Part shown: piece by piece, positions 7,853-15,304 of the stretch
Position numbering within the stretch: the first letter of the stretch is position 1
Layout: each line of letters begins with the position of its first letter
Assembly: GCF_003014735.1 (NCBI RefSeq)
Contig: NZ_PYAX01000007.1
Coordinates: 124,001-188,000, forward strand
DNA: 64,000 bases
Direction: 5' to 3'
DNA from: Saccharothrix carnea
Lineage (GTDB): Bacteria; Actinomycetota; Actinomycetes; Mycobacteriales; Pseudonocardiaceae
Made by a program: the position numbers and the translations under genes
The notes under the pieces: generated by a model
Told to the model about the DNA's origin: nothing
Database searches by the model: none
What the model saw: only the letters and a program-made list of their open reading frames with translations

Positions 7853-8620
7853 TCAGGCGAGCCGGAGCACCCGGCGCACGAAGGCGACCACGTCGGCCAG
7901 CACCTCGGCCGAGTTGGTCTCGTTGAACACCTCGTGCCGCGCGCCGGGGTAGACGCGCTCCTCGAACAGCAGGCCGCGCAGCCGGTCGGTGCCCGTGCGG
8001 GTGTCGGCCAACGGCACCACCTCGTCCGCGTCGCCGTGCAGCCACAGGGTCGGCAGGTGCTCCAACGCGGGCCCGTAGTTCACCTCGTCCAGCGCGCGCT
8101 CCAACGCCGCGAGCGTCTCCGCGTGGTACGGCCCGTGCCACACCAACGGGTCCGCCGCGTACGCCTTGCCGACCTCCGGGTCCCGCGACAGCAGCCCGGG
8201 GTCCAGGGGCTCACCCGGCCGGTCCAGCCCTTCCCACGTGCCGAGCACGGGCGCCGACAGCACCAGCGCCGCCAGCGGGTGGGACTGCGCGTACCGGGCC
8301 GCGACCAACCCGCCCTCCCCGTGCCCGACCAGCACGGTCGGCAGGTCCGACGCCGCCGAGCTCACCGCGGCGCCGACATCGGCCACGAGGCCGTCGAAGT
8401 CGGTGACCAGCGCCCGCTCGCCCTCGGACCTCCCGTGCCCGACGAGGTCGGCCGCCACCACCAACGCCCCCGCCGCGACCAGCGCCTCGGCGACGTGCCC
8501 GTATCTGCCGCTGTGCTCGCCGTAGCCGTGCACGATGACGGCGAGCCAGTCGGCGTCCAGGTTGGGCCAGGTGCGGACGGCGAGCTCACCGGCGTGGCCG
8601 GGGACGTTGGACTCGATCAC
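7853..8620 (-). CDS. Alpha/beta hydrolase, monoacylglycerol lipase-like, Ser nucleophile missing
   Basis: 255 residues with the alpha/beta-hydrolase layout of monoacylglycerol lipases. The oxyanion motif is IVHGYGEHSGRY (residues 29-40), DLVGHGRSEG follows, a late acid motif reads HGDADEVVP and the terminal His lies in GARHEVFNE. The nucleophile elbow, normally Gly-His-Ser-x-Gly, reads G-H-G-E-G at residues 99-103, so Gly101 replaces the catalytic serine. The codon is unambiguous in the sequence. The GTG start abuts the TAG stop of the DUF4232 lipoprotein gene with no gap, so the two are coupled. The protein may be catalytically dead or have a non-hydrolytic role. Confidence 0.8.
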   Translation of the reverse strand: MIESNVPGHAGELAVRTWPNLDADWLAVIVHGYGEHSGRYGHVAEALVAAGALVVAADLVGHGRSEGERALVTDFDGLVADVGAAVSSAASDLPTVLVGHGEGGLVAARYAQSHPLAALVLSAPVLGTWEGLDRPGEPLDPGLLSRDPEVGKAYAADPLVWHGPYHAETLAALERALDEVNYGPALEHLPTLWLHGDADEVVPLADTRTGTDRLRGLLFEERVYPGARHEVFNETNSAEVLADVVAFVRRVLRLA

Positions 8621-9226
8621 CTAGGCAGCGTAGAACGCGCTGATCTCGATCTTCCCGCCGGCGCACACCGGACCCAGTCCCCACTTCACGTCCATCGGCT
8701 GCGTCTCGTCCGGCGGGATCGCCGCCGCCCGCGCCGCCTCCGCCTGGCAGGGCCGGTCCACCGGCTCCTCACCCGTGGGCACCACCGTCCAGTGCAGGTT
8801 GGCCGCCGCCGCCGTGCCGGGCACGAGCATCACCGGCGCCGGGCCGGGGTCGGGCGTCCGCTGGAGGTCCGTGGGCAGCGGGTTGCCCGCCGCGTCCAGC
8901 AACTGCAACCCGCTGTAGCCGTTGATCGTGCACGGCGCCGCGCCGTTGTTGGTCACCACGAGCTTGCCGTACCGGTTGCCCGCGCCCGCGTCCCCGGGCT
9001 GCACGGATCCGGCCAGGACGGCGGCGGTGCACCGGCCGGACACGGGGGTGGCGGTGGTCCCCTGCCCGGTCGTCAGCGGCGCCGATGACGGGGGAACCGG
9101 CGCGGACTCCGAGGACTGCGGGGACGACGGCCGGACCGACAGCGTCGACAGGTCGGCCGCCTGCTGAGGGCTTCCGCACGCGGCAAGCGCGACCGCGAGG
9201 GCGCCGAACGCCACGAGTCGCCTCAT
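8621..9226 (-). CDS. DUF4232 lipoprotein
   Basis: About 201 residues. The N-terminus is a lipoprotein signal (MRRLVAFGALAVALAAC with lipobox LAAC). A Ser/Thr/Pro-rich spacer of about 45 residues follows, then a DUF4232 domain whose conserved disulfide cysteines are visible in SGRCTAAV, APCTINGYSG and RPCQAE. DUF4232 proteins are exported actinobacterial proteins of unknown function. The ATG at 9226 has AGGAGG five bases upstream and is preferred over the in-frame GTG two codons earlier. It is co-transcribed with the lipase-like gene that directly follows. Confidence 0.8.
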   Translation of the reverse strand: MRRLVAFGALAVALAACGSPQQAADLSTLSVRPSSPQSSESAPVPPSSAPLTTGQGTTATPVSGRCTAAVLAGSVQPGDAGAGNRYGKLVVTNNGAAPCTINGYSGLQLLDAAGNPLPTDLQRTPDPGPAPVMLVPGTAAAANLHWTVVPTGEEPVDRPCQAEAARAAAIPPDETQPMDVKWGLGPVCAGGKIEISAFYAA

Positions 9227-9324
9227 GTCCACCTCCTGGCTCGGAAACGGGTCCTTGTCAGGAGGACGTACCCCACCGCCGAACGGTTGGGTGGATAGGC
9301 GAGGAATTCACCGGATCGGGCGCA

Positions 9325-10386
9325 TCATTGACGCCTGGCAACCCACCCGCCGGACAGCACCGGCATCCCGCTCACCGGCGCGGTCCACACGTACGTCCAG
9401 CACACCCGCCCATCGGGCAGCGTCACGCGCACCCGCCGGTACTCGTCACCCTCGTACTCGTCCAGCACCGGCAGCGCGTCCTCGGGCCGGTCGAGCCACA
9501 GCACGTGCCCCGGCACGCCGGGCCCGTCCCCGGGCCGCAACGCCGGGTACCCGCGCCCGGTGTCGTGCAGCGTCCCCGGCAGCGACGCGGGCACCGGGTC
9601 GCCGTTCACGAACGGTTCCACGAGGTGCCACGCCGCCATCCCCGGCTGGAGCGTCCCGTACACGAAAAGCCGGTCCGGCCAGTCGTTCGGCGACGGTTCG
9701 CCGTGCACCGGCGTCACGTCCAGCCCGTCCCCGTCCGCCGGCCGTCCCCCGAGCCGGCGCGCCTGCCGCTGGTCGACCTCGGCGCACCGCACCGGCCGCC
9801 CGTTGACCAGCAGCGGCATCCGCCGCGTCCCCGCACCGGTGTAGGCGAGCACCGAATCGACCACGCCACCGTTGAACAACGTCACCCGACCGGTGTGCAC
9901 CCGGACCAGCCGGTACCGCAGCCCGCGGCCCTCGCACCGGTCGAGCACCCGCAACTGCTCCGCGGTGGCGAACCACACCGCGTGCTCCTCCTCGACGCCC
10001 GGGGCGGCGGCGAGCGTCGCCGGCCGCTGCCCGTCCGTCTTGCGCAGTCCCGCGGCCCACACCGCGGCCAACCCGTCGCACCGGGCCCGGAGCACGACCG
10101 CGGGCCCGGTCAACCCGAGCTCGTCGCGCAGCCACGTCACCTTGGCGGGGTTGGCGTTGGAGCCGTACGCCAGCACCGGCATCCGGCCCGCGAGCGGCGG
10201 TTCGCCGTGCTCCGCGAGCCAGTCGTCCAGGTCCTTCCCGTCGGGGGCGACCCGCCATCCGGAATCGGCACCGGGGTCGGGCGTCACGGGCCAGCCGGCG
10301 CCGTCCAGGTGCACGAAGCAGTGTCCCGGCCGAGCTCCCGGATAGGGCTCGGCCGGGTGACTATCGTCCGTGAAGGGCTGCGTCAT
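9325..10386 (-). CDS. Tandem gamma-glutamylcyclotransferase-like protein
   Basis: About 353 residues with two gamma-glutamylcyclotransferase/AIG2-type halves. The N-terminal half has the substrate loop VLAYGSNANP (residues 71-80) and an acidic motif CEGRG. The C-terminal half begins at about residue 239 with RLFVYGTLQPG and has the catalytic-glutamate region LDEYEGDEYRR. The family cleaves gamma-glutamyl amines with 5-oxoproline release; here the acceptor is unknown. The YGSN versus YGTLQPG variants show the two halves are diverged rather than a recent duplication. The ATG at 10386 is preferred; another lies at 10395. It is not obviously in an operon. Confidence 0.75.
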   Translation of the reverse strand: MTQPFTDDSHPAEPYPGARPGHCFVHLDGAGWPVTPDPGADSGWRVAPDGKDLDDWLAEHGEPPLAGRMPVLAYGSNANPAKVTWLRDELGLTGPAVVLRARCDGLAAVWAAGLRKTDGQRPATLAAAPGVEEEHAVWFATAEQLRVLDRCEGRGLRYRLVRVHTGRVTLFNGGVVDSVLAYTGAGTRRMPLLVNGRPVRCAEVDQRQARRLGGRPADGDGLDVTPVHGEPSPNDWPDRLFVYGTLQPGMAAWHLVEPFVNGDPVPASLPGTLHDTGRGYPALRPGDGPGVPGHVLWLDRPEDALPVLDEYEGDEYRRVRVTLPDGRVCWTYVWTAPVSGMPVLSGGWVARRQ

Positions 10387-10538
10387 GGCACCCATTCTGG
10401 CAAACCTCACCCCGAATTCACCGGCTGTTGGTTTCCAACAGTCGGGAAAGCTCCGACGTATCCAGCCATGAGACCGCCATCTCTGCCGGAGACCTGGCGA
10501 GCCGGACCGGTACAGATCGGAGGTGTGGACGTGATCTG

Positions 10539-10913
10539 TCACACGTTCCCGGTCTGCCGCGTGTCGTACTCCTCCTGCGCCGCCAGGAAGTTCGGCAGGT
10601 TCTCCTCGATCCACCCGAACAGCTCGCTGATCTGCTTCGCCGCATGGGTGCCCAACGTGGTCAAGGAGTAGTCCACCCTCGGCGGGATCACGGGGTGGAC
10701 CTCCCGGCGCACCAGTCCGTCGCGCTCCAACGCCTGCAACGTCTGCGCGAGCATCTTCTCGCTGATCCCGGTCACCTCCCGGCGCAGCTCGCCGAACCGC
10801 TTCGTGCCGTCCAGGAGCTTGGCCAGCGCCAGGCTGCCCCACCGCCCGGTGGCGTGGTTCGCGATCACCCGCGTCGGGCAGTTGTGGTCGTACACGTCAC
10901 CCCGGAGCTCCAT
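10539..10913 (-). CDS. HxlR family transcriptional regulator
   Basis: 124 residues from the ATG at 10913. The winged-helix HxlR signature is complete: a Cys near the N-terminus (DHNCPTRVI), GRWGSLALAKLL, RFGELRREVTGISEKMLAQTL and the wing VPPRVDYSLTTLG-like stretch. HxlR proteins often sense oxidants or electrophiles through that N-terminal cysteine and repress a divergent reductase gene. Here the divergent neighbour is a QorB/NmrA-type oxidoreductase, and a perfect 10-bp inverted repeat lies between them. Confidence 0.9.
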   Translation of the reverse strand: MELRGDVYDHNCPTRVIANHATGRWGSLALAKLLDGTKRFGELRREVTGISEKMLAQTLQALERDGLVRREVHPVIPPRVDYSLTTLGTHAAKQISELFGWIEENLPNFLAAQEEYDTRQTGNV

Positions 10914-10944
10914 GGCACGCACGCTACCTGCACGCTTTCCACAA

Positions 10945-10977
10945 CGTAAGTACCGCACACGAAGGTAGGTACTTACG
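10945..10977. promoter_or_regulatory. HxlR operator, 10-bp inverted repeat
   Basis: CGTAAGTACC at 10945-10954 and GGTACTTACG at 10968-10977 are perfect reverse complements with a 13-base spacer. They lie between the divergent HxlR gene and the NmrA-like oxidoreductase gene. Position and symmetry fit a dimer operator repressing both genes. Confidence 0.7.
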
Positions 10978-11010
10978 AATAGTTAGCACTTCGACCTAGC
11001 GTTGGCCCCC

Positions 11011-11823
11011 ATGACGACCTTGATCACCGGCGCGACCGGCCACCTCGGCTCCTTGATCCTCGAGCACACCCTCGCCCGCCTCCCGGCCGACCGGCTCGCC
11101 GTCTCCGTCCGCGACCCGCGGAAGGCCGAAGGGCTCGGCGTCGAGGTCCGGCCGGGGGACTTCGACGGTCCTCTCGCCGACACGTTCGCCGGCGTCGAGA
11201 CGCTGCTGGTGGTGTCGGTGGACGGGCCGGACGAGATCCGCGTCCAACGGCACCTCAACGCCGTTCGCGCCGCCGTCGACGCGGGCGTGCGGCACATCGT
11301 CTACACGTCCGTCACCGACGCGGACACCTCGCCGCTGGCGCTGGCCGAGGTGCACAAGGCGACCGAAGAGGCGATCCGCGCCACCGGCATCCCGTTCACC
11401 TTCCTGCGCAACGGGATGTACCACGAGAACTACCTCCCGCACGCGCCCGGACCGATCGTCAGCGCCACGGGTGACGGCCGCGTCGCCAGCGCGTCCCGGG
11501 GCGACCTGGCGCTGGCCGCCGCCGTCGTGCTCAGCACCCCCGGCCACGAGAACGCGGTGTACGAGCTGACCGGCCCGCGGGCCTGGAGCTTCGACGAGCT
11601 GGCCGCGCTGGCCGGCACGACCCACGAGAAGGTGACCGCGGCCGACCGCGTCGCCGCGCTGAAGGGTTACGGCCTGCCGGACTTCATCGCCGCACTGCTG
11701 GCCGACATCGAGGTCAACATCGGCCGAGGCGTGCTGGCGGAGGTCCGGCCCGACCTGGAGAAGCTGATCGGCCGCGCCCCGACCACCATCGAGGACGCGG
11801 TCCGGGGCCTGGACGCCGGCTAA
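11011..11823 (+). CDS. NmrA-like NAD(P)-binding oxidoreductase, QorB-type
   Basis: 270 residues from the ATG at 11011. An atypical short-chain dehydrogenase fold opens with the Rossmann motif LITGATGHLGS. It continues with VSVRDPRKAEGL, RHIVYTSVTDAD and FTFLRNGMYHENY, the arrangement seen in quinone oxidoreductase 2 (QorB) and NmrA-family proteins. The likely role is NAD(P)H-dependent reduction or sensing of quinones or electrophiles in the cytoplasm. Divergence from an HxlR regulator with a shared operator supports an inducible detoxification function. It ends convergently, overlapping the next LysR gene by four bases. Confidence 0.85.
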   Translation: MTTLITGATGHLGSLILEHTLARLPADRLAVSVRDPRKAEGLGVEVRPGDFDGPLADTFAGVETLLVVSVDGPDEIRVQRHLNAVRAAVDAGVRHIVYTSVTDADTSPLALAEVHKATEEAIRATGIPFTFLRNGMYHENYLPHAPGPIVSATGDGRVASASRGDLALAAAVVLSTPGHENAVYELTGPRAWSFDELAALAGTTHEKVTAADRVAALKGYGLPDFIAALLADIEVNIGRGVLAEVRPDLEKLIGRAPTTIEDAVRGLDAG

Positions 11824-12806
11824 CCGCCCGCGAGCAACGCCGCGTCGATCTCCCGGTGCGCTTCGGGGTGCTCCTCCCACCACTTGGCGTACACCGGGTT
11901 GCGGGGCAGCACCGAGCAGTACGCCCGCGCCGCCGCGGCGAACACCTCGTGCGCCCGCCCGGCCGCGGGCCCCTCCCGCCGGGTCGCCAACATCAGGTCG
12001 ACCATCAGCGGCGCACCGCGCAGCGGCCGGATCACGATCCCGTCCCCGCTGCGGGACTGGGGCAGCGCGAACGACACCGCACCGCCCGCCACCAGGCCGC
12101 GGGCGGTGCTGGCCTCGTTCACGTGGTGGGTGAAGCGGGGCGTGAACCCGACCGCCGCGCACGCGGTCAGCATCTGCAGCCGGTTGCCGACGAACTCGTC
12201 CGGCGGCGCGACCCAGTCCCGGTCGGCCAGCTGCGCGAGGTCGACGTCCTCCTGCGCCACCAGCGGGTCGGTCTCCGGCAGCGCCACGAACTGCGGCTCG
12301 CTGACCAGCCTGCGCAGCTCCAGCCCGCGCAGCTCACGCCGTTCCAGCCCTTCGAACCGGTCCAGCACGCCCAGCTGCACCTGGCCGGACACCAGCAGCT
12401 CCAGCAGGTCCGACGCGCCGGGCATGATCTCGGTGCGGACCTCCGAACACGGGATCACCCGCCGCAGCTCCTCCACGAAGTGCCCGAAGAACAGCGTCGG
12501 CACGCCGCCGACCAGCAACGGCCCGGCCCGGCCCGCACTGGTCCTGGCCCGGGCCAGCGAGACCAGCTGGTCGACCTCGTCGAGCACCAGCCTGGCCGTG
12601 CCGACGACCTGTTTGCCCAGGTCGGTCGGCAGGGAACCGCCCGGGGTCCGGTCGAACAGCCGGCCGCCCACGATCCGCTCGACGGTCCGCAGCTGGGCGC
12701 TCATCGCGGGTTGGGTGAGCCCCAGGCGCGAGGCGGCCTTGGTGAGGCTGCCTTCTTCGGCTATCGCGCAGACCGCGCGGAGGTGGCGTAGCTCAAGCTC
12801 GGGCAT
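11820..12806 (-). CDS. LysR family transcriptional regulator
   Basis: 328 residues. The N-terminal winged HTH is typical (ELRHLRAVCAIAEEGSLTKAASRLGLTQPAMSAQLR...). A periplasmic-binding-protein-like effector domain runs from about residue 95 to 300. The C-terminal extension RNPVYAKWWEEHPEAHREI is unusual for the family and may be a specific tail. The gene faces a short intergenic region that contains a palindrome CCGCCA-TAG-TTGGCGG and a 9-residue ORF on the other strand. The regulated target is therefore unclear. Confidence 0.85.
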   Translation of the reverse strand: MPELELRHLRAVCAIAEEGSLTKAASRLGLTQPAMSAQLRTVERIVGGRLFDRTPGGSLPTDLGKQVVGTARLVLDEVDQLVSLARARTSAGRAGPLLVGGVPTLFFGHFVEELRRVIPCSEVRTEIMPGASDLLELLVSGQVQLGVLDRFEGLERRELRGLELRRLVSEPQFVALPETDPLVAQEDVDLAQLADRDWVAPPDEFVGNRLQMLTACAAVGFTPRFTHHVNEASTARGLVAGGAVSFALPQSRSGDGIVIRPLRGAPLMVDLMLATRREGPAAGRAHEVFAAAARAYCSVLPRNPVYAKWWEEHPEAHREIDAALLAGG

Positions 12807-13140
12807 AACGCTCTTCTATCCCCCTTTCGTATGAGCCGCCAGCCTTTCGCCCCGCCATAGTTGGCGGAGTCCCCACTCGAAGGAGAGCCAAGATGATGCG
12901 CCACGCGAGCCAGATCTACTAGACGCGGGCTTCGGCCGTCCCCGCCCCGTGCCACGCCCCAAGACGTGGTCGAGCGACCCGGCACACCGCTTACGCGGGC
13001 GGAAGTGCCGCGGGACGCCGGGGAGCGGGTGACGGGCCAAGGGGGTGCGAGGCGGACGTCCCCACCCCGTTCGGGGCCGCCGGTCGGCATTGCGGAGTGT
13101 GCGACCGGCGGCCCCGCCGCGTTCTGGGTAGCGTCGGGGC
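12807..13140. other. 334-bp intergenic region with LysR-type palindrome and mini-ORF
   Basis: The stretch starts at the LysR gene and ends at the nitroreductase-like gene. It holds an inverted repeat CCGCCATAGTTGGCGG around 12853-12868, a strong ribosome site AAGGAGAG at 12880-12887 and a mini-ORF. Downstream of the mini-ORF, 12923-13140 shows no open frame I can support and no clear hairpin. Confidence 0.5.
12893..12922 (+). CDS. Nine-residue mini-ORF, possible leader peptide
   Basis: Reads MMRHASQIY then TAG. The ribosome site AAGGAGAG ends five bases before the first ATG, which is better than that of most full-size genes here. It is divergent from the LysR gene, whose palindrome precedes it. 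No full-length gene follows for about 218 bases, so it could be a leader peptide, a short signalling peptide or the remnant of a decayed gene. There is no runs-of-codon signature for a particular amino acid. Confidence 0.4.
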   Translation: MMRHASQIY

Positions 13141-13566
13141 ATGTCGGTTCAGGACAGCCCCGTCGCCTGGGTGAACGAGCACATCGGCAAGTACGTCGCG
13201 TCCGGCGGCGAAGAGGGGCACGAGTGGCAGCCGGGGGTCTTCACGCTCCTGCTGACCACGATCGGGCGGAAGTCCGGGCAGCCCCGCCGCACGGCGTTGA
13301 TCTACCAGCCCTACGGTGACGCGTACGTCGTCGTGGCGTCGTACGGCGGCGCCCCGGAGCACCCCGCCTGGTACCGCAACCTCGCCGCGCGCAACGAGGC
13401 CGAGGTGCAGGTGAAGTCGGACGTGTTCCCGGCCAGGGCCCGCACCGCGACCGGCGAGGAACGCGCCGGGCTGTGGCAGCTGATGACCGAGGTGTGGCCG
13501 GCCTACGACGACTACGCCGAGAAGACCGACCGCGAGATCCCCGTCGTGGTGCTGGAACGCGTCTAG
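13141..13566 (+). CDS. Deazaflavin-dependent (F420) nitroreductase-family protein
   Basis: 141 residues of the Ddn/DUF385 family: a split-barrel fold with the signature TLLLTTIGRKSGQPRRTALIY, YVVVASYGGAPEHPAWYRNL and VFPARARTATGEER. Relatives use reduced F420 to reduce nitro groups, quinones or other electrophiles; the mycobacterial Ddn activates pretomanid. The natural substrate here is unknown. The ATG at 13141 has no strong ribosome site, so a leaderless transcript is possible. It ends convergently with the PhzF gene, overlapping by four bases. Confidence 0.85.
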   Translation: MSVQDSPVAWVNEHIGKYVASGGEEGHEWQPGVFTLLLTTIGRKSGQPRRTALIYQPYGDAYVVVASYGGAPEHPAWYRNLAARNEAEVQVKSDVFPARARTATGEERAGLWQLMTEVWPAYDDYAEKTDREIPVVVLERV

Positions 13567-14390
13567 ACGGGCTCGGTGATCGGCACCGCGGCACCGGTCA
13601 CGGTGACCCGCGGGTCGTCGGGCGAGACCGCGATCTCCAGCAGGCTGGGCCGACCCATGTCCACCCCCTGGTGGATGGTGATCGACCTGGCCCGCCCGAC
13701 CTCACCGATGGCCCGCAGGTAGCCGCCGAACGCCGCCGCGGCCGACCCGGTCGCCGGGTCCTCGACCACACCGCCCACCGGGAACGGGTCACGCGCGTCG
13801 AACACGTCCTCGGCCCGCTGGTGCACCAGCTGCGCGGTGACGGCGTCGTTGGCCCGCAGCAGGTCGCCCAACGCGTCGAAGTCGTAGTCCAGCGCGGCCA
13901 GCCGCTCGCGCGTGCGCACCGCCAGCACGAGGTGCCGCGACCCGCCGAACGCCCAGTGCGCGGGGTAGCGCGGGTCGAGGTCCTCGGCCGACCACCGCAG
14001 CGCGCGCAACGCCTCCGCCACGTCCCGCTCCGACGCGGGTGTGGACGACGTCGGCACGCTGGTCAGGCTCGCCTTGCCGGGCGTCGTGGCGATCTCCACC
14101 AGGCCCGCCGGCGTGTGGAACCGCAGCGTGCCCGTCCGCCCTGAGGCGACCGCGGACGCCACCGTCGCGTGACCGCAGAACGGCACCTCCACCAGCGGGC
14201 TGAAGTACCGCACGTCGAACTCGCCGTCGAGCTCGCGCGGGAACAGGAACGCGGTCTCGGAGTAGCCGACCTCGGCCGCGATCTCCAGCATCGCCGCGGC
14301 GTCCAAGCCGGTAGCGTCGAGTACGACACCCGCGGGGTTGCCGCCGGCGGGGTCGGTGGTGAAAGCGCTGTAGCGGAGCACGTCGTCCAT
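13563..14390 (-). CDS. PhzF family isomerase
   Basis: 275 residues from the ATG at 14390; an upstream start at 14408 is less likely. The diaminopimelate-epimerase-like fold of the PhzF family is shown by GGNPAGVVLD, the catalytic Glu45 in GYSETAF, the FCGHATVAS loop and the late EDPATGSAAAAFGGYL motif. PhzF itself isomerises DHHA in phenazine synthesis, but no other phenazine genes are present, so this is one of the many stand-alone paralogues of unknown substrate. It is divergent from a LysR gene, which probably controls it. Confidence 0.85.
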   Translation of the reverse strand: MDDVLRYSAFTTDPAGGNPAGVVLDATGLDAAAMLEIAAEVGYSETAFLFPRELDGEFDVRYFSPLVEVPFCGHATVASAVASGRTGTLRFHTPAGLVEIATTPGKASLTSVPTSSTPASERDVAEALRALRWSAEDLDPRYPAHWAFGGSRHLVLAVRTRERLAALDYDFDALGDLLRANDAVTAQLVHQRAEDVFDARDPFPVGGVVEDPATGSAAAAFGGYLRAIGEVGRARSITIHQGVDMGRPSLLEIAVSPDDPRVTVTGAAVPITEPV

Positions 14391-14463
14391 GCCGACAGCT
14401 TCTCCCACGACCGTTCATCGAGTCCAACGATTCCCTGCGATGTGACCTATCGGTATTGTCGAT

Positions 14464-15282
14464 GTGGTGGACACCCGCCTCCTGCGCACCCTCCTGGTGC
14501 TCGCGCGCACGGGCAGCTTCACCGCGACCGCGGCCGAGCTGCACCTCGTGCAATCCACGGTGACCAGCCAGGTCAAAGCCCTGGAACGGCACCTCGGCGC
14601 CCGCCTGTTCGACCGGCTGCCCAGCGGCGCCCGGCTGACCGAGGCGGGCAGGCAGGCCGTCGAGCACGCCCGCGAGGTGCTGACCTCCGAGCAACGCCTG
14701 CGTGACGCCGTGCGCGGCAGCACGGCGGTGGAAGGCGACGTCCGGATAGCCGCGCCCGAATCGGTGTGCGCCTACCGGTTGCCGCAGCGGATCGCGGACG
14801 TGGCCCTGCGGTGGCCTGGCATCTCCGTGCACCTCTCACCGGCGGGCACCCGCCAAGCCCTGGCGGGCGTCCGCAACGGCACGCTGGACCTCGCGCTGGT
14901 GCTGGAGGACTCGCTGGTCGCGGCGGGCCTGAAGGTGACCGCCATCGGCGTGGAGCCGATCGAGCTGGTGTCCGCGCCCGGCGTGGTGGTGGACGAGCGG
15001 TACTTCCTGCTGGAGGAGGGCTGCTCCTACAGCGACCGGTTCGTGCGGGAGCTGTCCGCGACGCCCAGCATCACCCGGTTCGGCAGCATCGAGGCCGTGC
15101 GGTCGTGCGTGGTGGCGGGCCTGGGCTGGACCGTGCTGCCGCGCGTCGCGGTCGCCGAGCAGCTGGACGCGGGCACGCTGCAACGCGTGCGCGAACTGCC
15201 CGACAGCACGCTGTTCCTGGTCACCGACCCGCGCCGGACCCCGACCGCGGCCGTCCGCGCCGTCGCCGCGGCGCTGAACTGA
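14464..15282 (+). CDS. LysR family transcriptional regulator
   Basis: 272 residues. The N-terminal HTH reads LARTGSFTATAAELHLVQSTVTSQVKALERHLGARLFDR and the effector domain begins near residue 90 (EGDVRIAAPESVCAYRLP). The GTG start at 14464 is 73 bases from the divergent PhzF gene start, the normal geometry for a LysR regulator and its target. It is somewhat shorter than the typical 300 residues. Confidence 0.88.
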   Translation: MVDTRLLRTLLVLARTGSFTATAAELHLVQSTVTSQVKALERHLGARLFDRLPSGARLTEAGRQAVEHAREVLTSEQRLRDAVRGSTAVEGDVRIAAPESVCAYRLPQRIADVALRWPGISVHLSPAGTRQALAGVRNGTLDLALVLEDSLVAAGLKVTAIGVEPIELVSAPGVVVDERYFLLEEGCSYSDRFVRELSATPSITRFGSIEAVRSCVVAGLGWTVLPRVAVAEQLDAGTLQRVRELPDSTLFLVTDPRRTPTAAVRAVAAALN

Positions 15283-15304
15283 CCGCCTGGTGCCGGTCGT
15301 GGCA

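Noticed and set aside
13563..14390. PhzF as evidence of a phenazine cluster
   Set aside because: No other phz genes are present, and stand-alone PhzF paralogues are common.
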